NCBI GenBank assembly: GCA_033297075.1 | Contig: MU858053.1 | Span: 124,001 to 188,000, forward strand | Source: Rhypophila decipiens | Lineage: Eukaryota > Ascomycota > Sordariomycetes > Sordariales > Naviculisporaceae | Reading direction: 5' to 3' | Length of the DNA: 64,000 nucleotides | Shown here: piece after piece, positions 35,584-47,501 of the stretch | Numbering within the stretch: position 1 is the stretch's first letter | Layout of the letters: every line of letters begins with the position of its first letter | Made by a program: the position numbers and the translations under genes | The notes under the pieces: generated by a model | Seen by the model: only the letters and a program-made list of their open reading frames with translations | Database searches by the model: none | Told to the model about the DNA's origin: nothing

Positions 35584-36318
35584 TGGGATTAGACCTGGTG
35601 AAAGCCGGCCTTTACATTGAAAACGTTGGGCAGGTACCTCGGGGACTGAGGTGCCTTCGGCTTGTAGCCGAACAATCGAACATGACGCCCGGCTCAATAC
35701 CGCGTCTTCATTTCGAGGCAGGAGATATCGAGCCGAACCGCAGTGAGCAAGATTTTGTTCATTGGCGGAAGTGCGTTTCTAGTTGTTCCTTCTGCATTCC
35801 GTCTATCTGTTCTGCTTCGGTACTTGGCTACTTAATTATCTAGCCGAAACAGCCAGCCATTCGGCCTGGCCCGGCTATTAACACATACAATTTGATCGCA
35901 ACGTCACCTTCACCTCTGTCGTAGGGTACGTCTATAACCTTCATCCTGCTCTGTACGTCTATAGTACAAATGTTATGGCAGTTGGCTTACCCGTTGTGTT
36001 TTACCACGGTGAAGATCTGGCGGGTGAATGCTGATTCACGTATGCCCGTAGTACCTGATGTAGGGAGGTGGGTTGATATTGCGATATTCTCGAGTGGCGA
36101 GCAATGAAGACATGCCATGTCGACTACTATGGGAATAAAATACCTTAGGGGTATGAAGTAAATAGATAGATAGGAGCGTCTTTCTGGAGTCTCTGACATA
36201 CCTAGACAAGGCCGTCCAAGAACTTTAACTTGTTGTGTGTGTGTCGTTTTTACACCTTTGTATCTATCTAATTTTGCTGAGCAGATTGGGCAGGCAACAA
36301 CTGATCAAAAACAAAAAG
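35584..36318. other. Intergenic region SRO7 / GH3 gene
   Basis: About 735 bases hold the SRO7 3' end and the GH3 promoter. A short GT-rich run (TTGTTGTGTGTGTGTCG) sits at about 36229-36245, 75 bases before the ATG. No gene recognised. Confidence 0.45.
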
Positions 36319-39110
36319 ATGGCTATCCACCACCACAGTAGCTCGATATTCATCCTCCTCGCTGCTACAATCGGGCATCTACACGTAACTGGGGCCACCA
36401 CCTTTCCCGCTGGATTCCCAACAGATCGGTTTCCCCATGCAGGATTCCCTTCCCCCTGGGCGGACGGCGGCGGCGGCGCAGAAGAAGAATGGACAGAAGC
36501 ATACATCAAAGCCGGCGCCTTCGTCGCAAACCTAACCCTGCCCGAGAAAGTCAATCTCACGACCGGCACAGGCTGGGAAGCGGACAGATGTGTGGGTATG
36601 ACGGGGTCGGTGCCTCGGCTGGGGTTTCGGGGGTTTTGTCTGCAGGACGGGCCGCTGGGGGTGAGGTATACAGATCACAACTCGGCTTTTCCGGCGGGCG
36701 TGAATGTCGCTGCTACTTTTAGTCGGCGGCTCATGAGGAGAAGGGGGGAGGCTATGGGCGAGGAGTTTCATGGCAAGGGGATTGATGTGCAGTTGGGGCC
36801 TGTGGCTGGGCCGTTGGGGAGGGTTCCTCAGGGGGGGAGGAATTGGGAGGGTTTCTCGTGAGTTCTTTTTTTTTTTTTTTGGCAATTGATTTACTTGAGC
36901 ATTAGATACTGACTGTAAGGAACGACTTGGTTAGTCCCGATCCATATCTGACCGGAGTGGCCATGGCCGAAACCATTCAAGGAATCCAGAGTCGAGGTGT
37001 GGTGGCCTGCGCCAAGCACTACATCCTCAACGAGCAGGAACACTACAGGAACCGGATCGATGTGCAGATCGACGACAGGACCATGCACGAGCTGTATCTG
37101 TGGCCGTTTGCCGATGCGGTGCGTGCCGGCGTTGGCTCCGTCATGTGTTCGTACAACAAGATCCACGGGGAATATGCTTGTGAAAATCCCTGGGCTACTA
37201 ACTATCTCTTGAAGAATGAACTCAATTTTCAGGGCTTTGGTATGTTTTATTCACCTAATAGTGAAGATATTCCCAGAATGCTTTTTCCAGCTAATAAAGA
37301 GAGGTAGTCATGTCCGACTGGGGCGCGCAGCACACGACGCTCGGATCTGCCCTCGGCGGGCTCGATATGGCCATGCCAGGCGACGGCGGGAGACCTCCGT
37401 ACGGGTCTTTGTGGGGAGGCGCCCTGACAGAGGCCGTCTTGAAGGGCGAGGTGCCTGAATGGCGTCTCGACGACATGGTGGTCCGCATCATGGCGGCCTA
37501 CTTCAAAGTTCGCGTCGGGAACTACACGACTCGGCCAGAGATCAACTTTTCCTCCTGGACCAAGAAGGAAGTGGGACCTCTGTACTCGGCATCCAACCAG
37601 ACCTATACAGTTGTCAACGAGTTTGTCAACGTGCAAGGCGACCATGGAGAGCTCATCCGTGAAATCGGGGCCAAGTCAATCGTTTTGCTCAAGAACGAGC
37701 ACGGCACACTGCCCCTGAGGAATCCGAGCAGCATTGCGGTCATCGGGGAGGATGCCCAAGACACACCCGGCGGCCCCAATGCATGCCCCGAGAGGAATTG
37801 CACAAAAGGCACACTCGCCATGGGCTACGGCAGTGGAACTGCTGACTATCCGTATCTCATCTCACCCGCAACGGCGTTGAGGGCGCAGGCTTCCCGTGAC
37901 AATACCTCCTTCACCACTCTCTCGGGCAACTGGGACCTGGATGCAGCAAAGAAGGCAGCCAGCAACGCCTCGGTGGCCATTGTCTTTGCCATGGCCCATG
38001 CAGGCGAAAACTTCATCACCATTGACGGGAATGCGGGAGACAGAAACAACCTCACATTATGGGACAATGGCGATGAGCTGATCAAAGCGGTGGCATCTGT
38101 CAACCCCAGGACCGTCGTTGTTCTGCACACGGTAGGGCCCGTGATAATCGATTATGCCAAGAAGCACCCGAATATCACGGCCATACTCTGGGCTGGTCTT
38201 CCCGGACAAGAGTCTGGGAATGGGCTGGTTGACGTCCTGTATGGCAAGGTCAACCCCCAAGGCAGGTCGCCCTTCACCTGGGGCAAGTCGGTCGAGGACT
38301 ATGGTGCACAGCTGCTGTTCCAAGCTCCAAACCCGACAGCCCCGGCGCAAACCTTTGATGAGGGTGTTTTTATCGATTACCGCCATTTCGCCAAGGCATC
38401 CATCGCGAGTTCGTTTCCCTTTGGGTTCGGACTGAGCTACACCAAGTTTTCATACTCAGAAATCAACGTCTTGGTCCAACCGGCCACAGGTTATAAAGCA
38501 ACGGCAGGGTCAGCGAATCCTGCAACGACATATGGGACAGTGAACAAAGACCCCTTGGCCAACACGATGCCCGCGGGCTTCACAAAGATAACGCCATACG
38601 TATACCCGTGGTTGGTGAATGGCAACAACTTGACCAGTGCATCGCCAGTCAGTCCTGCGGGTGCCCTGGATGGCTCCGCGCAGCCTCGGCTCCCGGCCGG
38701 AGGAGCCCCCGGAGGCAACCCCGGATTGTATGATGTTGTTTATACGATATCCGCGACGATCCAGAATACCGGAAAGGTAGCGGGGACCGAGATACCTCAG
38801 CTGGTGAGTCGCCTATGTACCCCTTTTAACATTGTGCACCCTGAAGACTGACACAATGCGCTCGATAAACAAGTATGTCCAACTCGGCGGCCAAGAGAAC
38901 CCGTTCGGTGTGCTTCGAGGTTTCGACGAGGTTACTCTGGATCCGAATGAATCCAGAACCGTTACCTTCAACCTCACCCGCCGGGACATTAGCAACTGGA
39001 ACACGACGACGCAGAATTGGGAGGTCACGGCCAATGAAAAGGTTGTTTTTATCGGGGCCAGTGCTGTAGACCTTCGTCTGAACTCGTCGCTGCCGAGCGC
39101 AGAATGGTGA
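36319..39110 (+). CDS. Secreted GH3 beta-glucosidase
   Basis: Four exons (36319-36857, 36935-37239, 37308-38803, 38874-39110) encode 858 aa. A signal peptide is likely at the N-terminus ([20 protein letters not shown]). The GH3 N-domain shows [48 protein letters not shown] and [16 protein letters not shown]. The nucleophile is Asp285 in FVMSDWGAQ, with the codon before it split by intron 2. The C-domain has [15 protein letters not shown] and [23 protein letters not shown] fibronectin III-like domain ([22 protein letters not shown]) closes the protein. Several N-x-S/T sites fit a glycosylated extracellular enzyme. It would release glucose from cellobiose and other beta-glucosides. Intron 1 carries a T run near 36867. 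The 9 kb downstream hold an MFS permease and an AA9 enzyme. Confidence 0.93.
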
Positions 39111-39272
39111 ATTTATATTTGTGAGAGACTGCAGGAAGAATGAGGAACCAGAGCACACAAGGAGAAAGGTCAAGGCCCGTGTCACGATGCAAAGCCCACC
39201 TGGTTGGCAATGAACACCCATTTGTGTGACAATAATACTACGTCTCCCTAAAATCTGCGGCTCGAGCAAGTA

Positions 39273-39314
39273 TACGGTAGAACAGATACGGTAGAACAGA
39301 TACGGTAGAACAGA
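39273..39314. repeat. Three perfect 14-base direct repeats
   Basis: The unit TACGGTAGAACAGA occurs three times head to tail, at 39273, 39287 and 39301, about 160 bases after the GH3 stop codon, probably in or near the 3' UTR. Confidence 0.9.
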
Positions 39315-40614
39315 TAGGAGAACGCTTCTTCTCTTGTCTGGAAATTGAGCTTTTGAATCAACGCTCCCGTCCCCTTTCTCTCCCTCGCCATCGGATACTG
39401 GTAGTGCACGGGGATAAAAGTCATGACCGCACGTTATGTAATCGTGAACCGCTGCGTGATATCAAAGTCCGGATCGGACAACGAATCCGGAGCCGGGCCG
39501 GACCGACAGCCGGCTTCAAGCTATATAACCCCAACTCTCAAACCAGCCTTCCATCGAAGTGGGTGTCACTGGGTGACGACAACAGAAATGGGATTGGTCG
39601 TAGTTTGCTCAACGGCTCAGCGCAACCGCCCAGAGTAGGTGATTCCTCACACTTGATGGTATTCATCTTCCCGTAAGTCTGCAGCAGCACCCATTCTGGT
39701 GAAACAATTCAGCGCGACGGGAGGATGTCGGCATCTTCAAGAAAAAAAGATGTACAAGATCTTTCTCGGGCAGCTCCCACGGGTGGTACATGGAGTTTGC
39801 CCTTTTTTTCTTTTCTTGCAGTGATACTCTCTCTCGTATCCAAGAACATACCTAGCTACCTAGGTACCTATACAGGAAGATTGATTGACTGCCTCGGGCA
39901 AAGACCGTCAGCGAGTTGAGTGACTCTTTTCTTGCTTGAGAACTTTCCTTCTTTCCAATTGCGCCATCTATCCACGCGCAAACAATCTTCTCCGAGCAGA
40001 AATTCGAACCCAAATCCAGATGTGTGCATAGCTGCCAAGAAAATCATCAACCATCCATCCTTTTACGAACTCGGCGAACGAATCGCGTTCGAGACCGAGA
40101 CATATTCAACCTCGGCTTCCAGAGATGAGACGATGAGGAGTGATATTCTCAACGACGGCCGAGACTCCTTTCTCAGCGAGCACTGCCTGACTGGTCTTTT
40201 CAAGTTCTATTCGTCGTAGGTAGCCACGCCGAGAAGATCCTTCGGAGGAGGGCAAAAGTTCGATATCCAGATTTTAATTAGATACATACTTGCCAAGATA
40301 TAACCCATCCTTTACGACTCGACGAATCGCATTCGAGGGAGGAGATAAATTGGACCTCGGCTTCTACCAAAAGTTGAGAACGATGAAGAATGAGATGTGA
40401 GCTGTTATCCAAACAGACGAAACCTGAATCTGTGTAATATCTGAGACGCAAGGTCTGGGCGTCGCATACCTACCTAACCTGAACTTTATTCGTGCCTCGG
40501 ATAGATAACCTAGATATTTTCATGCATTATGTATGTATGTACAGTCTGAAAGAGCAACATGGTTGTGTAGGTAGGTGGAGAACGATGAGAATCTGGACAC
40601 GAAACAGCCTGAAC

Positions 40615-40636
40615 CCTACCTACCTAGGTAGGTAGG
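40615..40636. repeat. Perfect 22-base palindrome of CCTA/TAGG units
   Basis: CCTACCTACCT is followed directly by its reverse complement, so the CCTA and TAGG repeat types meet head to head at the centre. Confidence 0.9.
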
Positions 40637-40734
40637 TACATCTGGGATGCGAAAGCTAAACAACAACTGACTGAATCCTGACTTAACCTCGGATAGATAT
40701 CTGCAGGATTTCATGATTCTTCTGCACATCCTAA

Positions 40735-40756
40735 TGTACATGATGCATCATGTACA
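40735..40756. repeat. Perfect 22-base palindrome
   Basis: TGTACATGATG is followed directly by its reverse complement with no spacer. It lies at the end of the decayed tandem duplication. Half of it (GTACA) matches the end of the equivalent place in the previous copy. Confidence 0.9.
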
Positions 40757-43700
40757 GACGGGAACAGGGTAGGTAGGTAGCGTAGCAATCTTGAATCGAT
40801 AGGGCAAGATATAAAAAGATTAAAGGTGGACTGTAGTTGAGTTCAGGACCCAGGAATATGGTGTAGTCGAAATCCTTGCCTCGGTAACCTGCCCGATCTG
40901 GATGTTGGCAAGCTGTACATAGTACCTACCTTTGGTACATATCAAGCGCTTGCCATGGACAAAACAACACTTTGAAGTTGGAGTAGGTAGGAGTTGGCGG
41001 GCGCGCAGTCGTAGGTGACTCTCCATCAAGCAAGAGCTAAGTCCCAGCCTACCTAGATAATAAACCGTCGAGCATTCCTGGACCTCAGCCACGATATAGA
41101 GCATCCACTGGAAGCAGTGAATGCTATTAAAGGCGAAATCGTGCGAACCCCAAAATTCAAGCCAGGTGGGTGGGTAGGGAGGTCCATGAAGCAAGCCATG
41201 AGTATATTTGATCTAGATGTTCATCCCATCTCGTAGGATTCTGCGAATATGGAACATAACAACAAACAGAGGATCTACCTCGGCACTTATTAGTGTATAA
41301 TTATGTGCCCAGCACTAAGCTTGGGAACTCTTGCGATTGGCTGCCCGCCCACCACCACCAGTCACGCTGCTGCTGCATGTCATGTCCATCACCACCAACC
41401 TTGCCAAGTATCTGGTAACTAACTTCATTGTAAGGCTGGGCTGGGGTCATGGGATAAGTGTTTTGTAGTGTAGGTAGGTACGGGAGGGTGGTGGTGGTAG
41501 TCTAGGGGAGGGACGTTCGTTCTATCTTTTTGTATGGGTGGGTAGAGGTGCACTACATACCTTGAGGAACTCCCTAGGTAGGAAGGCAGACAGGAAGACA
41601 GAACATTGAACAAACAGACAGCAGTCCGGGACAACATGTCATGACAGCCAAGGCCATTTAAGTGCTTGCATGAGTTGGGACGGATCCGCCATTCCCCAAC
41701 AGTTCACCTCTTGCGATTTGCTGCACTGTGGAGCGTCCAGAAAATGAGGTCAAGTCCAAATCGTATGTGTGTACTCTGCGGCGGTTGGAGATGCCCGAGC
41801 CGAGGTCGCAAGATCTGCTACTTTCAGCTGTGACAGTCTGCCCAGCCATGCCGCTCGCTCAGCAGCAGTTGGGGTCGGATGGGGGCAAACTACACTAAAA
41901 ATCTGGGGAAGCGGAGTTCCTTTTTCTTTGTGCTGAAATCGTACATAATTATCTTCGGAATATTTTTTCCTCGTAGTGGCATTTCCTCAACGCTAATGCA
42001 GTACCTTCGTAGCGGCGTACGGGTTAGCCCAAGCCCAGCCCCAAGATCTTGGCGGGAACCACGCTGCTAAGCCACTGATGGTGTAGTGCATACCGCCTGT
42101 AACTGCCACCAAACTCGTTCTGGCAGTTTGCCCGTTGTGTGGGACCTCGGGAGAGTGTCGTGGGCTCGTGGCGTGAATCGAAGCGAATCCTTACCTAGTT
42201 TCAACCTCCTCTCCACAAAATACACACAAAATAGTGTACATTTTATGATTCAGGATCGTCCTTGTTCTTGGATATCATGACCCGAGTGATCGGATGCCTG
42301 GCCTTGTCCTGCCAGGGGATGGTATTTCCCCGCACTTTTCCCCAGACCAGATCCGTATGACATTGCCTGACGTGAATGGGGTCAATGAGGAGTGTGATCT
42401 TCTCGACGTCAACGCCGGTCTCTCTTGGTCCCCAAAAACGAGACAGCAGGTGGAGGCTGTCAGCTGCCGGCCATCTACCGCGTACAAATATAAAGAAATC
42501 TCCATCGCAGTTTTCTTACAGACCAATTGGGCAACTCCCTCGACAAAGGGTCTGAGTTGGCTATCGCAGAGAAAAAAGAACAAATCGAGGAGAAAAAGGG
42601 TGTTCTATGGTTGTAGTTCTACAAAGGCACCCAATCATTGAAACCTGAAAAAACGGATAGCACCTACTTCAAGAGGTAGGTAATACAAGAAATCCTGTAA
42701 GGCCAGCACCACATCAGCGTATCACAGAAATGTCCTTCCTACCTGCAGGTGCATGTATCTACGACCTCGAGAGAGTGCGAGCATCATCACTCGGATCCAG
42801 GCACTCACTGTCATGCAGGCTCATCAAGGTGGTAAGACTCCCTGCCATACCAACAGGGTTGGATGGAGCCTCTTACTATCCACTCCTGCCATGTAAGTTT
42901 ATCCACTGGGAATGGGATAGATTGAGATGAGTGGACATACACTACCCTTGTCCCTGTCGATTGTCAACGCGAGAAGAACTAGACGACGGGAAAGTACCTG
43001 AGCCCGTGTTCGCAGTAGCGTAATGAAGACATCGATCGAATGCAGTAAATCTCACGACAATATGCTGAGCCTGAGTGGCCATGCTCGTCGCCAAGTGGAG
43101 AATGAAGCATTATAGCGTATGCGTGGCAACTGGGCAAGAGCGTAGGAAGCTCTTGGCCTTCTCCTCCATCGTACGCAGCAGCGGACGATTCCGCGGTCGT
43201 TAGTAGTGTATGGTAGGGTATACCTACCGGCGTAGCACCGCATTCTAGACTGGCACGTGGAGTAAAGGTCACTGACCAAGCCGCACCCCAGCAGTTCCCC
43301 CGCAACGTTTTGAAGTAAACTCTTGGGGTAGAAGAGATAGTGTACAAGTTGTACCCATCATGATGATAGCCAAGTAGGTAGCGTTCTGCACGCAAGGGAA
43401 TTAAAGCCTAGATTCGGCAATTCACCCCGGTAGTAGTGAACTGTTTCGCTCACTCCCGCTCCCCGAGCGTTCTAACCATCCAAGCCGGGGTGAACAACCG
43501 GGCCCAGTCGAATGGCCCAGCTAGCGAGCCAGCCAGCCCGCCTAATTATCGTTTCCAGGGATGTGTAATAAGTGAGATATGAGTGTCAAAGGAAACAGTA
43601 AATGCAAAAGAATGTTGTAGATGCAGGAAAGAATGGGACAGAGAATAACGAACGAGAACAAGGCGCAAAGGTTGGAGATGGATCGTGATGTCAGACCCGA

Positions 43701-44608
43701 GATCACCTGGACCAATATGTGATCCGCACGGTCCGCAAAGAAAGACTTCAACACCACCCTTCTGGCCCAACCCATTGATCCTCAAGGTTTCTTTCAGAGC
43801 GATGGATCTAGATTGGAGACTCCCGTTTGTCCTTTTCCACGAGAGTGGAATCGGTGGATAGGCATCTGGTCTTGGCCGTATGGGGTAGTGGGAAATCATC
43901 GAGTGGTAATGCGGGGAAGCTCACCAAAGTGACAAGACCCCCGGCCAGTCAGGATTCGCGGAGAAGGTGGAGGAGGAGGGAACGCACGACCAGTGAAATA
44001 ACTTCTCTCTCCATTTGATAGTGCTTGTTCCAAGAATTAGCCTATGTTTTTCTGGATTGTTGCTCCATAACGCCACTGACGAGTAGGGATCAAGGTCACA
44101 CGCGGCACATCAACCCCAAAGCTCGTCGAGCTCAGAGGGCGAGAGACAAAGGGAAGCCGGGAGCTATCAAGCACTTCTCGGCTAGCCTGCCGCGCCGCGA
44201 GTCAAGGTAGGGGTGGCCTCAATTGCTCGAGCCAAGTCCCTTTAAGCTGGGATACCGGGATGAGAAAAAAAGAGGGGAGGGGGCCGAAGGGGTGGTATCG
44301 ACAGCTGCTCGGCATGGCACATCAAGTTGTACCCAAAGATGGAATGTAGCATGGGAAGGACGCTGGGCCCTAGAGCGACCCTGAGAGATGGGCATAAAAC
44401 AAATAAAGACCCTCGTCCCGCTCACCCACCGATGGTTATATTTGTCTGGACCCGAGTGTGATACCAGGCAAGAAGAGACCGACGATCCTCATCTCATATC
44501 CCACCTCTGTACAGCTTTCTTCGCTTGAAGTGTGCGAGAGTTGGGCTATATACCTCTGACAACTCTGTCCCTTTCGTCGCTGGGGCAGCTCCCCATTGAT
44601 CGATCATC

Positions 44609-46364
44609 ATGTCTTCCTCACCCACAAACGAAAAGTCCATGGACGCGGAGGCGTACCGTGAGGAGAAGGTCGAAACCCAAGTCGAAACCACGCTCGAAAA
44701 TGTCGACGAGCAATACAACATCACCCCCCAAGAGAAGAAGCGCATCATTCGCCATGTCGATCGTCGGTTGGTGTTGACCGTTGGTGTCATGTACTGCGTG
44801 AGCTTGATGGATCGGACCAACTTGGGAGCAGCGAGTATCGCAGGCATGAAGGCCGACTTGAACCTTGTTGGCAACAACCATTACGTGAGGAGTGCTCCTA
44901 TTTCCATGACCTCTTCTAGGGAAAAAAGAAGCTGACCTGTGGAAACCAAACAGTCTATCATCTCCTTGGTCTTCTTCGTCACATATATCGTCTTCCAACC
45001 GCCATCGACAATTCTTGTTCGCAAAATCGGACCCAGAATCCATCTTTCCCTTATCACGTTCCTCTGGGGTGGTGTCATGATCGCCATGGGTTTCTCCGGT
45101 AACTGGCAGGTCATGGCCGGTATGAGAGTCTTGCTCGGAGTCCTCGAAGCTGGTTTCTTCCCCAGCTGCGTCTACCTGCTCAGCACATGGTACACACGAT
45201 GTGAGTCGGCCCAGCAGGTGCTTCCCCAACATTTTCCGAGTCAAGGAGCTGACACAGAATCCAGATGAGCTCGGCGTCCGCAATTCCATCTTCTATATGG
45301 TGGGCTGCGTGGCCTCTGCTTTTGCCGGTATCATGGCCTATGGAGTGAGTTTGAAAACCGATCAAAAGACTCTAAATCAAGGCCAAGACTAACTCGTTCC
45401 CCCCAGATCATGCAAATGGCAGGCATCGCGGGTCTCAACGGTTGGCAGTGGATCTTCATCATCGAGGGTCTGCTTACCATCTTGATCGCAGTGGCAGGCT
45501 ATTGGCTCCTCGTCGACTTCCCTGATTCGAAGCGCGCAACCTGGGCCTTCTTGGGCGAGCACGATCGCCAATGGATTTGTGCTCGTGTTCAGGCCGACCG
45601 TGGTGATGTCAAGACGCCACCTTTCCAGCTCAAGAACTACCTCAAGGCCGGTCTGGACATCAAGATCTGGGCATATGCCATGATCTTCTTCAACACCACG
45701 ACCGTGACGTATGCGCTCGCCTACTTCCTGCCCTTGATCCTGACTGGCAATATGGGCTTCAGCGTCGGCGCGGCGCAATGCCTGGTCGCGCCGCCCTATG
45801 CGCTCGCGGGTATCGTCATGTACGGGACCAGCAAGTTCGGAGACAAGTACAAGGTTCGCGGGCCCATCATTCTCTTCAACACGATGCTGGTTATCATTGG
45901 ACTCCCCATCATGGGCTTCCACTCCAACGCGGCCGTCCGCTACTTTGGTGTCTTCCTGACCACGGCGGGAGCCAACTCCAACGTCCCTGCGGCCATGTCG
46001 TACCAGGCAAACAACATCCGCGGCCAGTGGAAGCGCGCCTTCTGCAGCGCGACCTTTGTGGCATTTGGAGGTATCGGCGGTATTGCTGGAAGCTTGGTAT
46101 TCAGAGACCAGGATTTCCCAGGCTACAAGCCAGGCCTGTATGCTTGTATCGCAACCACGTTGCTCACATTGATCATTGTGGGCGCGCTGACCTTCCACTT
46201 CTGGCGGCTCAACCGGGCGGCCGACCGAGGCGAGATTGAGCTTGAGACCGACGAGGTGAGTTTTGCTTTTTTTTCCCCCTTTCGAGTATGGCTCTTGTTT
46301 TTCAGAAAACTGACTATTCGCCTTTTAGGACGGTTATCAACCTGGATTCCGGTATACCTATTAA
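44609..46364 (+). CDS. MFS permease, anion:cation symporter (Dal5/allantoate-type) family
   Basis: Five exons (44609-44884, 44954-45200, 45265-45344, 45407-46255, 46329-46364) encode 495 aa. The last exon codes only DGYQPGFRYTY and a stop; it was found from splice signals, and the aromatic ending is common in this family. The hydrophilic N-terminus (about 60 residues) precedes TM1 (RRLVLTVGVMYCVSLMDRTNLGAA). DRTNLGAA and WYTRYELGVRNSIFYM are ACS-family marks, and NGWQWIFIIEG ends the first bundle. Twelve membrane helices are expected. Fungal relatives carry allantoate, nicotinate, pantothenate, biotin or similar carboxylates, and substrate cannot be read from sequence. It lies between the GH3 and AA9 genes. 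Confidence 0.9.
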
Positions 46365-47501
46365 GTGGGTTAGTTTGAGGCTGCTACGCCGAACGCGACG
46401 ACGATGGATCTGTGAGTTCATGGTGTACGGGACATGATATGATAATGATGTCGATGCCGATGGTGATGATGGTCTGAGGGACTTGAGGATTTGCTCAACC
46501 GTTTTATGCTCGACAAGTGCAGAATTTTGGATTTGTCAACTTGTCATGTTGTCCAGTGCATGCGCAAACGTGCAATGTGGAAATTTGGAGGCTCAAGCGA
46601 ATGTGCGCGCCTTCCAGCCTAGCTTGATTAGGAAATGAGATACAATACGCCATCGTAATTACGCGACGATACAATGTGGAATACGAAAGTTATGGAATGT
46701 TATTTACCTTAGCTTTCCTTGGGAAAATCCAATAAGCCGTTTTTCATGCTTTGTAATAGAGGGTAATTATGATGAATATGAGAAACAAGTACAAAAAGTG
46801 AACTCAAAACCCATGAGTGGCGATTGAAACAACCTCATACTGTTCTGACCAGGTTGAATGTGACGATCAAGTGGGAGTGGGAGAGAGAGCACCGAGACTC
46901 GGGTAATGGGTAATGGTAGAGGACTAAAGGATGCCATTCAAGCATCTATCATCTCTTTGAACCAGGATTGTGGCATCCTCATTTTATGCCCGTCTTGACA
47001 TTAACATTTCACTGCACTTGGGACCACCAAATCATTGTGGCTAGAGGTTTGTTTGTGTGCCATCCCATGAGAGGTCGACCTTGTTCAATACCATGGCGTG
47101 AGACTGGTAATTAAGCTCCCAAGGAATGTACTTGCAAATTGTTATTCCATTATTATAGTTGCCCGAGTACCATCTGGCACTGATAATAAACTCGCTGAAT
47201 CACCCCGTGAGAGTACAATCAAATGCCCTTACAGTCGAGACGGGCAAGGCTCTCCCAAGATTTGAACTCGTCAACTTCTTCCCAAGACAGGTTAAAAGTG
47301 CTCGAGAAAGATCAGACGCAGTATCATAGTCTACCAGTCATCCAAGTAATCCTCATTACGAAGGAGCAGGGAATATACGGATTACAGAGCATGTTTGATA
47401 TGTACATTGGTCCTGGTCACTACGGAATGGATGACTCTTGTATGACTATTGTACACTCTGTCCTCATCCTAATCCCACTCTCCTCCTTTCCCACATTTTC
47501 C
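46365..47501. other. Convergent intergenic region (MFS / AA9)
   Basis: These 1.14 kb separate two converging genes. They are A/T-richer than the genes. No supportable coding or RNA feature. A TTTGAACTC motif near 47260 was checked as a tRNA T-arm and fails to pair. Confidence 0.5.

Larger units (their letters stand above)
40060..40760. repeat. Decayed ~200-250 base tandem duplication
   Basis: Diverged copies share ordered landmarks. CATCCTTTTACGAACTCGGC near 40065 corresponds to CATCCTTTACGACTCGACG near 40309, both followed by CCTCGGCTTC. GAGAACGATGA recurs near 40377 and 40577. CCTCGGATAGAT recurs near 40497 and 40688, each followed by a TTTCATG block and then GTACAG. The spacing is about 190-250 bases. 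The copies are heavily mutated, so this is an old duplication. Confidence 0.6.
39111..44608. other. 5.5 kb gene-poor, repeat-rich region
   Basis: No frame here has family resemblance, a coding-like composition or coherent splice partners. The region holds TAGG/CCTA microsatellites, palindromes and a decayed tandem duplication, listed separately. The last ~500 bases are the likely promoter and leader of the MFS gene. I saw no tRNA, transposase or reverse transcriptase. Confidence 0.6.

Noticed and set aside
42294..42641. 115-codon frame on the plus strand (MPGLVLPGDG...)
   Set aside because: No family resemblance, no splice partners, and it lies in repeat-rich gene-poor DNA; a comparable frame exists antisense to it.
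42979..43395. 138-codon frame on the minus strand
   Set aside because: Composition and codon use look random; no motif, signal peptide or supporting exon.
45389..46198. 269-codon frame on the minus strand
   Set aside because: Antisense to the fourth exon of the MFS permease; charged translation without membrane helices or family features.
47240..47270. tRNA T-arm-like TTTGAACTC on the minus strand
   Set aside because: The stem does not pair and no D-arm or anticodon arm can be placed.
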